From positions 99,363 to 163,362 of the forward strand of contig NZ_BMXS01000008.1 of NCBI RefSeq assembly GCF_014651875.1: DNA of 64,000 bases, written 5' to 3'. Positions within the stretch are counted from its first letter, which is position 1; each line of letters begins with the position of its first letter. The notes beneath the pieces are model-generated. The model saw nothing but the letters and a program-made list of their open reading frames with translations, searched no databases and was not told the DNA's origin. This document shows positions 55,278 to 63,902 of the stretch, piece after piece. A program made the translations under genes and the position numbers. The stretch comes from Litchfieldella qijiaojingensis. GTDB lineage: Bacteria > Pseudomonadota > Gammaproteobacteria > Pseudomonadales > Halomonadaceae.

Positions 55278-56282
55278 ATGGAACCACAACCACCCCCGCT
55301 CAAGCACACCCCGTCGGGCGAAACCCGGCGAGTGGGTGTGGAAATCGAGTTCGCCGGCATTCCTCCCCACGATGCCGCCGCGCTCGTTACCCGACTGTTC
55401 GGCGGTCATGTCCATGTGGTCAGTCCACATCGTCTCAAGGTCACCGACACCCGCTGGGGTGAATTTGTCATCGAACTCGATGCCAAGTATGCCCATCCCG
55501 ATGCCAAGGTGGTCGACAAGCCCCCCAAAAGCGACGCGGAATGGGACCAGCAACGCCATCAACTGCGTATCGAATTTCACACCCGGACCCGGGAACTGAT
55601 CGGCGACGTAGTGGCCGGCCTGGTGCCCACCGAAGTCGTCTGTCCACCGATTCCCTGGCACGAACTGGGCGAGCTCGATGCCCTGTTCGATGCCCTGCGC
55701 GAGCACGGCGCCAAAGGCACCGACGATAGCCTGTGGTATGGCTTCGGCCTGCACCTGAACCCCGAGGTCCCGAGCCTGGATCCCGAGAGCATCCTGGCCC
55801 ACCTGCGCGCCTATCTGCTGCTGGCCGCATGGCTACGCGATCAGATCGACATCGATATCACCCGGGAAGTGCTGCCACACGCCAACCCCTTTCCCAAGGC
55901 CTATGCCATCAAGGTGCTCGACCCCGGCTACCACCCCGGAATGGACGGGTTGATCGCCGACTATCTCGAACATAATCCGACCCGCAATCGTGAACTGGAC
56001 CTCTTTCCGTTGTTCGCCTACCTGCGCCCAGACTACCCCAGCGAACTGTTCGCTGACGACCTGGTCAAGCCACGCCCGACCTTCCATTATCGCCTGCCCA
56101 ATGCCCAGCTCTCGTCACCCGAATGGGGAGTCACCATCGAGTGGAACCGCTGGCGAGAAGTCGAGCGCCTGGCAGCCAACTCCCAGCGGCTCGATGCCCA
56201 GGCCCGCGAATATCTTGCTCACCACGCGCAATCTCCCATGTCGCGCTGGTTGGACAAGCTGCGCGGGTGGATGAACGAATGA
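55278..56282 (+). CDS. amidoligase-family protein
   Basis: The product is 334 residues from the ATG at 55278 (GGAG six bases ahead). It carries the glutamine-synthetase-like ATP-dependent amidoligase motif (RRVGVEIEFAGI, the E-x-E metal site), GEFVIELDAKYAH, a basic HQLRIEFHTRT strand, and GFGLHLNPEVP. The family forms amide bonds between carboxylates and amines and is predicted to build peptide-like metabolites. It overlaps the following class I amidotransferase gene by ATGA. The pair matches a known predicted two-gene system (Iyer et al.). The product is unknown. Confidence 0.85.
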   Translation: MEPQPPPLKHTPSGETRRVGVEIEFAGIPPHDAAALVTRLFGGHVHVVSPHRLKVTDTRWGEFVIELDAKYAHPDAKVVDKPPKSDAEWDQQRHQLRIEFHTRTRELIGDVVAGLVPTEVVCPPIPWHELGELDALFDALREHGAKGTDDSLWYGFGLHLNPEVPSLDPESILAHLRAYLLLAAWLRDQIDIDITREVLPHANPFPKAYAIKVLDPGYHPGMDGLIADYLEHNPTRNRELDLFPLFAYLRPDYPSELFADDLVKPRPTFHYRLPNAQLSSPEWGVTIEWNRWREVERLAANSQRLDAQAREYLAHHAQSPMSRWLDKLRGWMNE

Positions 56283-56977
56283 CGCGCCCCTTGATCGGCA
56301 TCACCACCTCGGACCGCAAGAGCCTGATCGCCTGGTTCTTCGACTGGTTGGCGGTATGGCGGCATGGCGGCCGCCCCCTGCGCCTGTCTCCGTCGCGCCC
56401 CATGCCTGAATCCCTCGATGGTCTGATCATCGGCGGAGGTGACGATATCGAAGCCCATCTCTACGGTGCCGAAGTCCAGCTCGACGTGCGTGTCGATCCC
56501 CAGCGCGACGCCCTGGAGCTGCGACTGCTCGAACGCTTCATTCCCCTTGGCTGTCCGGTACTCGGGATCTGCCGCGGCGCCCAGTTGATCAACGTCCATC
56601 TCGGCGGCACGCTGGACAGCGATATCTATACCACCCACCAGGGGCTCAAGCGGCGCCGAACGGTGCTGCCGCGCAAGACCGTGGACATCGTCGCCGACAG
56701 CAAATTGCACCGTATCCTCTCGGTCACCTGGTGTCGCATCAACAGTCTGCACCACCAGGCGGTGCAACGAGCCGGACGAGGGATCGAAATCGTCGCTCGT
56801 GATCGCGACGGTCTGGTACAGGGCATCGAGTCCCACGAGCATGACTTCTTGATCGGTGTGCAGTGGCACCCCGAATGGCTGGTCTTCAACCGACCGCAGC
56901 AGCGTTTGATTCGCGCCCTGGTCAAGGCCGCCATTCGTCACCGAAGCCAGCTCCGAACCGTTTTGGAAAGCGTCTGA
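56279..56977 (+). CDS. class I glutamine amidotransferase, gamma-glutamyl-GABA hydrolase-like
   Basis: The 232-residue GATase1-fold enzyme has the nucleophile Cys98 in LGICRGAQLINV, the catalytic His in VQWHPEW, and GTLDSDIY as substrate region. Similar to PuuD-type gamma-glutamyl hydrolases. It is translationally coupled to the amidoligase, so it may cleave or transfer gamma-glutamyl groups in the same metabolite pathway. Confidence 0.85.
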   Translation: MTRPLIGITTSDRKSLIAWFFDWLAVWRHGGRPLRLSPSRPMPESLDGLIIGGGDDIEAHLYGAEVQLDVRVDPQRDALELRLLERFIPLGCPVLGICRGAQLINVHLGGTLDSDIYTTHQGLKRRRTVLPRKTVDIVADSKLHRILSVTWCRINSLHHQAVQRAGRGIEIVARDRDGLVQGIESHEHDFLIGVQWHPEWLVFNRPQQRLIRALVKAAIRHRSQLRTVLESV

Positions 56978-57080
56978 ACCAGCCTTGGACCAAGGTCGCC
57001 TCTCATGCCGATCGACGTTTGCTCTAAGCTGACCCACACGACAATACTGTCTTCAGTACCAAGACGGCGGACCGCCCCCT

Positions 57081-58763
57081 ATGACCACAGCCGTTCCCGC
57101 AACCACCACGACCCTGATCGTCGGCGCCGGCCCCGCCGGATGCCTGCTCGCCAAGCGCCTCTCCGAGGATCCCGCGCACCGGGTGATCCTGCTGGAGGCC
57201 GGTGGCAAGGATAGCTACCCCTGGATCCATATACCGGTGGGTTACCTCTACTGCATCGGCAACCCGCGCACCGACTGGTGCTACCGCACCGAATCCGATC
57301 CCGGTCTCAATGGGCGCAGTCTCGGCTATCCACGCGGCAAGGTGCTGGGCGGCAGTTCGTCTATCAACGGCATGATCTATATGCGTGGCCAGGCGCGTGA
57401 CTATGACCACTGGGCGGTACTCGGCAACCCTGGCTGGGACTGGGCCAGCGTCGAGCCTCTGTTCAAGGCCAGCGAGGACCACTTCGCCGGCGCCAGCGAG
57501 CACCACGGTAGCGGTGGCGAGTGGCGGGTGGAACGTCAGCGACTCCAGTGGGAAATCCTTGAAGCATTCAGCGATGCCGCCAGTGAGTGCGGCATCCCCA
57601 AGGTCGACGACTTCAATTGCGGCGACAACGAGGGTGTCAGCTACTTTCAGGTCAACCAGCGCAAGGGCGTGCGCTGGAACGCCGCCAAAGCCTTCCTGCG
57701 CGGTCTGGACAAGCGTCCCAACGTCACCATCGTGACCGAAGCCGAGGTCGACCGCCTGCTGTTCGCCGAGGCCAATCCCCGAAGTGGCGTTCAGCCACGT
57801 GCCAACGGCGTGCGGGTGCGTCTCAAGGGGGCCTGGCAAGCGATGCATGCCGACGAGGTGATCCTGTGCGCCGGCTCGATCGGCTCGCCGGCCATCCTGC
57901 AGCGCTCGGGAATCGGGCCGCGCCGGCTGCTTGACTCGCTCGACATTCCATTGGTCCACGAACTACCCGGCGTCGGCGGTAACCTTCAGGACCACCTGCA
58001 ATTGCGGATGATCTTCCGGATACAGGGCGTCAAGACGCTCAACGAGATCGCCTCTAACTGGTGGGGCAAGGTCGGTATGGCCTGGGAATACCTGATATCC
58101 CGCAGCGGGCCGTTGTCGATGGCGCCCAGCCAGCTCGGCGCCTTTGCCCGCTCGGATCCCAGCCAGACCAGTGCCAACCTGGAATACCACGTCCAGCCCC
58201 TGTCGCTGCCGGCCTTCGGCGAACCGCTGCACGATTTTCCGGCCTTCACCGCTTCGGTCTGCAACCTGCGACCGGAAAGCCGTGGCCGGGTCGATATCCG
58301 CTCACGCGATCCCTCGGTGTCACCGACGATCGCTCCCAATTACCTGAGCACCGACGAGGACCGGCGTGTGGCGGTGGATGCCATTCGCCTGACCCGGCGT
58401 ATCGTGGCGTCAAAGGCGCTGGCCCGCTATCGTCCCGAAGAGGTCAAGCCCGGCCCTGAACTCGACAGCGACCAAGACCTCGCCCAGGCCGCCGGCAATA
58501 TCGGCACTACCATCTTCCACCCGGTGGGCACCTGCAAAATGGGCCCGGACGGCGATGCCGTGGTCGATGCCCGACTGCGGGTGCATGGCATCGACGGCCT
58601 GCGTGTCGTCGACGCCTCGATCATGCCCACCATCACCTCGGGCAACACCTGCTCGCCGACACTGATGATCGCCGAAAAAGCCGCACGAATGGTGCTCGAG
58701 GATCGCCGCAATCGCCACCGGATAACGCAGCAAACGAGCATGGCCACCACGGCCGCTTCGTGA
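57081..58763 (+). CDS. GMC-family FAD oxidoreductase (choline dehydrogenase-like)
   Basis: The 560-residue alcohol dehydrogenase of the glucose-methanol-choline family has VGAGPAGCLLAKRLS, YPRGKVLGGSSSINGM for FAD, DEVILCAGSIGSPAILQRSG, and the catalytic HPVGTCKMG with a second motif TSGNTCSPTLMIAEKAARM. The substrate could be an aliphatic or polyethylene-glycol-type alcohol or choline. The choline betABI context is lacking. It lies 14 bp ahead of a GST gene, probably in one operon. Confidence 0.88.
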   Translation: MTTAVPATTTTLIVGAGPAGCLLAKRLSEDPAHRVILLEAGGKDSYPWIHIPVGYLYCIGNPRTDWCYRTESDPGLNGRSLGYPRGKVLGGSSSINGMIYMRGQARDYDHWAVLGNPGWDWASVEPLFKASEDHFAGASEHHGSGGEWRVERQRLQWEILEAFSDAASECGIPKVDDFNCGDNEGVSYFQVNQRKGVRWNAAKAFLRGLDKRPNVTIVTEAEVDRLLFAEANPRSGVQPRANGVRVRLKGAWQAMHADEVILCAGSIGSPAILQRSGIGPRRLLDSLDIPLVHELPGVGGNLQDHLQLRMIFRIQGVKTLNEIASNWWGKVGMAWEYLISRSGPLSMAPSQLGAFARSDPSQTSANLEYHVQPLSLPAFGEPLHDFPAFTASVCNLRPESRGRVDIRSRDPSVSPTIAPNYLSTDEDRRVAVDAIRLTRRIVASKALARYRPEEVKPGPELDSDQDLAQAAGNIGTTIFHPVGTCKMGPDGDAVVDARLRVHGIDGLRVVDASIMPTITSGNTCSPTLMIAEKAARMVLEDRRNRHRITQQTSMATTAAS

Positions 58764-58777
58764 TGCAGGAGGTGCCC

Positions 58778-59398
58778 ATGAGCCTGGAACTGTTTCTCAA
58801 TGCCACGTCTCCCTATGCCCGAGTGGCACGTATCTGCGCAAAGGAAAAAGGCTTCGGGGAACGTCTGAAGTTGCGTTGGGTCGACCCCTGGACCGACGAT
58901 GAGGCACTGCTCGAGGCCAACCCCCACGCCAAGGTGCCGACGCTACGCACGTCAGAAGGCATCACCATCAGCGAAACCTTGCTGATCGCCCACTATCTGG
59001 ACAGTACCGGTTCCGGCCCTCCCCTGCTGCCAGCGGACAATCTAGCCGAAGTGATGCATGGTGTGGGGCTCGGCATGGGGTTGATCGATTCCGCCTTCCA
59101 GTTGTCGATAGCCCGCCGTTATGCCGACCTGGATGACCCCGACCGCAGCGTATTGGGGCGTCGCAGGCTGGCGTCCATCGAACGCGGTCTGGCAACCCTG
59201 GAGGCCGAAACCGCGCCTCGTCATCGTTACGCCGACGATGTCCATCTCACCCTGGACGATATCGTCATCGGCGTGGCCCTGGACTATCTACGGCTACGTT
59301 TCCAGGAGTTGGAATGGGAGTCACGCTGTCCAGCCCTGACGGCCTGGGAAGATGCCCGCCTGTCGAGGCGCAGCTTCAAGGAAAGCGCTTTCACCTGA
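58778..59398 (+). CDS. glutathione S-transferase
   Basis: The product is 206 residues from the ATG at 58778 (AGGAGGT six bases ahead). The thioredoxin-like N-domain has the active segment TSPYARVARIC, with Ser rather than Cys, and HAKVPTLRTSEGITISETLLIAHYL for glutathione. The C-domain is all-helical (LDDIVIGVALDYLRLRF). It conjugates or reduces electrophiles, perhaps aldehydes produced by the upstream GMC enzyme. Confidence 0.82.
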   Translation: MSLELFLNATSPYARVARICAKEKGFGERLKLRWVDPWTDDEALLEANPHAKVPTLRTSEGITISETLLIAHYLDSTGSGPPLLPADNLAEVMHGVGLGMGLIDSAFQLSIARRYADLDDPDRSVLGRRRLASIERGLATLEAETAPRHRYADDVHLTLDDIVIGVALDYLRLRFQELEWESRCPALTAWEDARLSRRSFKESAFT

Positions 59399-59426
59399 CA
59401 CGCCCCCATTAGGACCGACAAATGCA

Positions 59427-59450
59427 CCGGCCATCCCGAAGGATGGCCGG
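59427..59450. terminator. hairpin between convergent GST and OsmC genes
   Basis: CCGGCCATCC and GGATGGCCGG form a perfect 10-bp stem with a CGAA tetraloop. No U-tract follows. It likely ends transcription from both sides. Confidence 0.6.
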
Positions 59451-59486
59451 CATGTCGATATGAATGTATGGCTTGATACTCGGTGG

Positions 59487-59918
59487 TCAACTTTCCAGCT
59501 TGGCATCGAGGGTGATCTCAGCTTTAAACAGCTTGGATACCGGACACCCTACCTTCGCCTTGTTGGCACAATCATCGAACGTCGCCTGATCGGCACCGGG
59601 AATGCGGGCTGTGGTATCTAGATGCACCCGGGTGATGCTGAAGCCGCTGTCATCCTGCTCCAAGGTCACCGTGGCTTCGGTCTTGATGCTTTCGGCCTCG
59701 AGGTCAGCTTCGCCCAGGATCATCGACAATGCCATGGAGTAACACCCGGCATGGGCGGCGCCGATCAACTCTTCGGGATTGGTCCCCGGTTCGCCCTCGA
59801 AGCGATGCTTGAAGCCATAAGAGCTGTCCTTGAGCGAGCCGCTCTGGGTCGACACGGTCCCCTTGCCTTCCTTCAAACTGCCCCGCCATTCTGCTGACCC
59901 GGACTTCTGGATGCTCAT
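59487..59918 (-). CDS. OsmC-family peroxiredoxin
   Basis: The 143-residue thiol peroxidase removes organic and fatty-acid hydroperoxides. The redox pair is Cys59 in AAHAGCYSMALSMIL and Cys125 in KVGCPVSKLF, with the OsmC-type Arg/Glu network. The ribosome site is GGAGGGAGG. Length is as expected. OsmC and Ohr both fit; the N-terminal STQSGSLKDSSYGF favours OsmC. Confidence 0.9.
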   Translation of the reverse strand: MSIQKSGSAEWRGSLKEGKGTVSTQSGSLKDSSYGFKHRFEGEPGTNPEELIGAAHAGCYSMALSMILGEADLEAESIKTEATVTLEQDDSGFSITRVHLDTTARIPGADQATFDDCANKAKVGCPVSKLFKAEITLDAKLES

Positions 59919-60014
59919 AGCACCTCCCTCCTGGATTTGTATTGCTTCGACGGCCCCTCACGGCGCCGCCACAGGTTTGCCCGAATCAGTGTAGACGGCT
60001 GACAGCGAGTGCGG

Positions 60015-60515
60015 TCATTTCAGCGCCGCCAAGGCAGCATCGTAATCCGGCTCCTGCTTGATCTCCGGCACCAATTGGCTGTGTATGACCTGATCATGCT
60101 CGTCGATCACTACCACGGCTCGCGCCGTGAGACCTGCCATCGGCCCGCTGGTCAGGGCCACGCCATAGTCGCGATGGAACTCGGGATGACGGAACGTCGA
60201 CAGGGTGACGACATTATCCAACCCCTCGGCTCCGCAGAAGCGCTTGGCAGCAAACGGCAGGTCCGCCGACACCACTAGCACTACGGTGTTGTCGAGGGCG
60301 GAAGCCAGCTCGTTGAACTTGCGGGTCGAGGTCGCGCATGTGGGTGTATCGAGGCTGGGCAGGATATTGAGGACCTTGCGCTTGCCAGCGAAGTCGGACA
60401 GGGTCACATCCTGCATTTCCTGAGTCGTGAGACACAGCGCCGGTGCCGGACGGCCGACCGCCGGGAAATCGCCGGCGACTTCAATAGGGATACCCGCTCG
60501 AGTGACCTGGTTCAT
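60015..60515 (-). CDS. tpx: thiol peroxidase Tpx
   Basis: The product is 166 residues from the ATG at 60515 with AAGGAG ahead. Peroxidatic Cys60 ([10 protein letters not shown]) and resolving Cys94 (KRFCGAEG) are spaced as in atypical 2-Cys Tpx. It is a cytosolic or periplasmic peroxide scavenger, close to OsmC on the same strand. Confidence 0.94.
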   Translation of the reverse strand: MNQVTRAGIPIEVAGDFPAVGRPAPALCLTTQEMQDVTLSDFAGKRKVLNILPSLDTPTCATSTRKFNELASALDNTVVLVVSADLPFAAKRFCGAEGLDNVVTLSTFRHPEFHRDYGVALTSGPMAGLTARAVVVIDEHDQVIHSQLVPEIKQEPDYDAALAALK

Positions 60516-60593
60516 CTTTTCTCCTTCGTCTACAACAAGGGAAGCAATCTCTACACCATAGCCTATGCGGTGTCCTCGGCGCAGATTCAAGTC

Positions 60594-61148
60594 CTATCCC
60601 GGGAATTTCCGTAACGCCGCCAATTGCTCGGCCAGCGACATCCGCCCCAGGCGTTGCATCGCCGCAATGTTGCGTTCGGGGATCGCCTCGGGATCGGGGT
60701 AGTGCTCCAGCGCCTGCTCGATGTCGGCTTCACGCAGCAGGTGCAGCATCGGCCAGGGCGAGCGATTGGTGAAATTGGCAGGGTCCTCGGGCCCGACATC
60801 CGCGAAGCAGTAATCGGGGTGAAAGCTCGCTAGCTGGTAAGTGCCCTCATAGCCCTGATCGACCAGCAGCGTCTCGGCGATGGCCAGCAGGTCGAGATAG
60901 TCGTCGAAGTCTTCCACCCCACTGGTCAGCACCAACAGCGTGGTGGCGATGTCCGGGGCACCGTCCAGACGCCGGCACTCCTCGATCAGTGTCGTCAGCG
61001 CGGCCGGCCAGTCATCGGCGGTGACGCCCACATAGCGAATCGCTTCGCGACGCAGTTCGCGGCCGGCAAAAGGGCAGACATCATGTGCTACCACGAAGTC
61101 CTCGACCCAGCTACGGGTCGCGGCAAGCGCACTGTCGGATCGGCTCAT
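60594..61148 (-). CDS. DUF1415 family protein
   Basis: The 184-residue protein matches the DUF1415 pattern: RSWVEDFVVAHDVCPFAGRE at the N-terminus, SFHPDYCFADVGPEDPANFT in the middle, and a C-terminal ERNIAAMQRLG. The conserved Cys and His/Asp groups suggest an enzyme, but function is unknown. Confidence 0.8.
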   Translation of the reverse strand: MSRSDSALAATRSWVEDFVVAHDVCPFAGRELRREAIRYVGVTADDWPAALTTLIEECRRLDGAPDIATTLLVLTSGVEDFDDYLDLLAIAETLLVDQGYEGTYQLASFHPDYCFADVGPEDPANFTNRSPWPMLHLLREADIEQALEHYPDPEAIPERNIAAMQRLGRMSLAEQLAALRKFPG

Positions 61149-61279
61149 GACAAGACTCGGGTGGTGAGAGGATGTCCAGTATAGCCGATATCGTCGCCGA
61201 CCATTGCAACGCCCCACACCCTGGGCCAGCATGGGCTAGAAAAGGCTTCCATAAAAATGTATGACATGAAGAGGTCATC

Positions 61280-62170
61280 ATGAACCCTACTGCTCTGCCC
61301 CGGGTGCAATTCGCCGCCACCGCCGACCAGCCTGCCATCGAACTGCCCGCCATCGGTCAGGGCACTTGGTACATGGGCGAGGGCCTGGCGCCGCATCGCT
61401 CGGAAGTACGCGCTCTGCAGCAAGGCTTGGAACTCGGTCTGACGTTGATCGATACCGCCGAGATGTACGGCGACGGCGGCGCCGAACGAGTCGTCGGCGA
61501 GGCTCTCGCCGGTCGCCGTGACCAGGCGTTCCTGGTATCCAAGGTCTATCCCTGGAATGCCGGACGCGACAGTGCCATCACCGCTTGCGAACGCAGCCTG
61601 AAGCGCCTCGAGACTGATTACCTGGATCTCTATCTGCTGCATTGGCCAGGAAGCATTCCACTCGAAGAAACGCTGGAAGCCTTTTTGCGCCTGCAGGAAC
61701 AGGGCAAGATCCGCCGCTTCGGCGTGTCCAATTTCGACGTCAACGACATGGCCGCCCTGGAAGCCCTGCCGGGCGGTAATGCCTGTGCCACCAACCAGGT
61801 GCTCTACCATTTGGGATCGCGTGGCATCGAGCAGCGGCTACGCCCCTGGATGAGTGCCCGCGACATGCCACTGATGGCCTACTGCCCCCTGGCTCAGGGC
61901 GGACGGCTGCGTAACGAGCTGATGTCTCACCCCGAAGTGCTGGAAATCGCCTCGGGCCTGGGCATCACACCGGCCCAGCTATTGCTGGCCTGGGTCATTC
62001 GCGAACATCAGGGCAAACGCGACGCGATCGCCATCCCCAAGGCGGTACAACGCGAGCACGTGGCCCAGAACGCCAAGGCGCTGCAGATCCACTTGAGCGA
62101 GGAAGCCATCGCCCGGCTCGATGCTGCCTTTCCGGCCCCCGAGCACCAGGTTCCTCTGGATATCGTTTAG
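61280..62170 (+). CDS. aldo/keto reductase
   Basis: The 296-residue NADPH-dependent TIM-barrel reductase has D58 and Tyr63 in LIDTAEMYGDGGAE, Lys88 in LVSKVYPWN, His in LLHWPG, and the C-terminal AIPKAVQREHVAQN cofactor loop. The substrate is an aldehyde or ketone; specificity is unknown. AGAGG lies six bases ahead of the ATG. Confidence 0.9.
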   Translation: MNPTALPRVQFAATADQPAIELPAIGQGTWYMGEGLAPHRSEVRALQQGLELGLTLIDTAEMYGDGGAERVVGEALAGRRDQAFLVSKVYPWNAGRDSAITACERSLKRLETDYLDLYLLHWPGSIPLEETLEAFLRLQEQGKIRRFGVSNFDVNDMAALEALPGGNACATNQVLYHLGSRGIEQRLRPWMSARDMPLMAYCPLAQGGRLRNELMSHPEVLEIASGLGITPAQLLLAWVIREHQGKRDAIAIPKAVQREHVAQNAKALQIHLSEEAIARLDAAFPAPEHQVPLDIV

Positions 62171-62173
62171 GTT

Positions 62174-62836
62174 TCAACCGCGTCGGGAGGCGAGCCGATC
62201 CGCGAGGCGGGTCGGTTCGGGCAGTTTGGTACGCACGAGGCAACGCACCACCCAATTCACCGCTGTCTCAAGGCACAGCCGGTGGCCGGGCGAAACGTAG
62301 ATCGGTTTCACGTTCTGGCGACTGCGCAACACGGCGCCGATGATCTCGTCACCATCCCATAAAGGCATCCAGTCGCCACGCTGCGGTGGTATCTCGCCGT
62401 GCCAGCCGCACAGCCGCGACTTGGCCACGCCGATAGTCGGCAGGTCAAGCCATAATCCAAGGTGGGAAGCCACCCCCAGTCGTCGGGGGTGAGCGATGCC
62501 CTGCCCGTCCACCATCACCAGGTGGGGAGGCAAGGCAAGAAGGGAGAACGCCTCGAGTGCGGCCGGCACCTCGCGAAACGACAGCAGGCCGGGGATGTAG
62601 GGCATGCGAGTCGGCTCGCGATGCACGACCTGCTCGAGCACCGCAAGCCCCGGCCATTCGAGCACCACCACCGCCGCTCGGGTGATCTCTCCTTCCTGCT
62701 CGAACCCGATGTCGACGCCGGCGATGCGGCTGATAGTGTCAAGGCGGTCCTGGCGCTCGACTCTCGGCGCCAGGCGGGTCTGCAATCCGATCGCGTCTTC
62801 CGGACTCAACGTCCACTCATGCAACGAGACGCTCAC
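62174..62836 (-). CDS. nfi: deoxyinosine 3' endonuclease V
   Basis: The 220-residue protein starts at a GTG that overlaps the DUF1499 stop (GTGA). Catalytic Asp42 is in RIAGVDIGFE, Glu in YIPGLLSFRE and Asp in VMVDGQGIAHPRRLGVASHL, as in E. coli Nfi. It cuts the second bond 3' to hypoxanthine in DNA. Length matches the family. Confidence 0.93.
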   Translation of the reverse strand: MSVSLHEWTLSPEDAIGLQTRLAPRVERQDRLDTISRIAGVDIGFEQEGEITRAAVVVLEWPGLAVLEQVVHREPTRMPYIPGLLSFREVPAALEAFSLLALPPHLVMVDGQGIAHPRRLGVASHLGLWLDLPTIGVAKSRLCGWHGEIPPQRGDWMPLWDGDEIIGAVLRSRQNVKPIYVSPGHRLCLETAVNWVVRCLVRTKLPEPTRLADRLASRRG

Positions 62837-63252
62837 TCACAGAAGCCCCACCCCTCCAGCAGCATGCGCAGCTTTTCTACGCGGGTGCGGTTCCGACCGA
62901 AGTCGGGAATGCCCAGGCGTGAGGCGCTACGCACGTGGCACACACCTTCCTCTGCGCTCCACAGCAGTTCCAGGTCATCGACGAGCCCCAGCATCGAGGC
63001 ATGGCATTCCGCATGCAGGTAGTCGTCGGTGGCAGTGATGATCTCGGCTTCCTCGCAAGCGGCCAAGGCACTCTTGAGCCGGCGCATCAACTCCTGCTTG
63101 CTGCGCAGCCCCGGAGCGAAGGGTTCGGTGTAGTGCTCAGGGTCCTCGGACTGGCTGCAGACACTGTTATGCGCCGTCGGACAGCTCGACAACCGGCCCT
63201 GATGAACGCCCAACGACTGGGGTCGCTTGCTGGTCAGCGGATTGGTCATCAT
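62833..63252 (-). CDS. DUF1499 family protein
   Basis: The product is about 139 residues. The frame opens with two ATGs at 63252 and 63249 with a weak ribosome site. Recognisable segments are SVCSQSEDPEHYTEPF, IITATDDYLHAECHASMLG and HVRSASRLGIPDFGRNRTRVEKLR, typical of DUF1499. No signal peptide. It is coupled to nfi. Confidence 0.8.
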   Translation of the reverse strand: MMTNPLTSKRPQSLGVHQGRLSSCPTAHNSVCSQSEDPEHYTEPFAPGLRSKQELMRRLKSALAACEEAEIITATDDYLHAECHASMLGLVDDLELLWSAEEGVCHVRSASRLGIPDFGRNRTRVEKLRMLLEGWGFCE

Positions 63253-63850
63253 AAGGAGTGCGCCCTCATCTATTGTTGTGCGATACGGCGAGTCACGAAG
63301 AACTCACTCTCATACAATTGGAAATATTTTCCACAAAAAAGGTCCATGTCAAGGCATGGACGACCATCACTACCAGTGTCCTTCCACTGGACTGTTGGTC
63401 AGTCAAGTCCATATCCACGAGAACTGCAAGCGGCTTGCGTAAACGGGCGCGCGAAAACGAGCCATTTGTTGTCAACTCTCACGCTTTCGAACCAACACCA
63501 GGCGGGCGTGGCAGCCAGCCATCGCCGCAGCGCCGACGTCAAGCCACCGGGCCGCATAGGTTTCGATATCGGCATTGCGGCTGATGCCATGATCCGCCGA
63601 AACCCGCAACATCGAAGGCAGGCGGCTATCCCACCGGCATCATGTCGTTCGCTCCGCTCGCGATCCCTTCCGTCACCTCCTGGGCGACAGTTTTGTCCGA
63701 GCGCACACCTATTTACAGTCATGCCAGAAAGCTTCCTCCCTCGCCAAACCGTTCAGAAAAATTCAAGAACAGTTCTTTGATAATTATGCGTAAGTGTACC
63801 TTACCCGATGACTGTATAAGTGCGAGCTTGGTGATTCCTCGGAAAATGAC
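63253..63850. other. gene-poor stretch before an IS
   Basis: About 600 bp show no gene I can support. Short frames lack ribosome sites and recognisable motifs. GC falls from about 63760 onward, consistent with disturbed or inserted DNA near an IS. Confidence 0.5.
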
Positions 63851-63902
63851 GTGGTGAATTTGGATGTGAACACGGCGGATGCAGGTTCTGAGTGCAACAC
63901 AG

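Noticed and set aside
63258..63584. 108-codon plus-strand frame near the IS
   Set aside because: No ribosome site and no recognisable domain; composition changes along its length.
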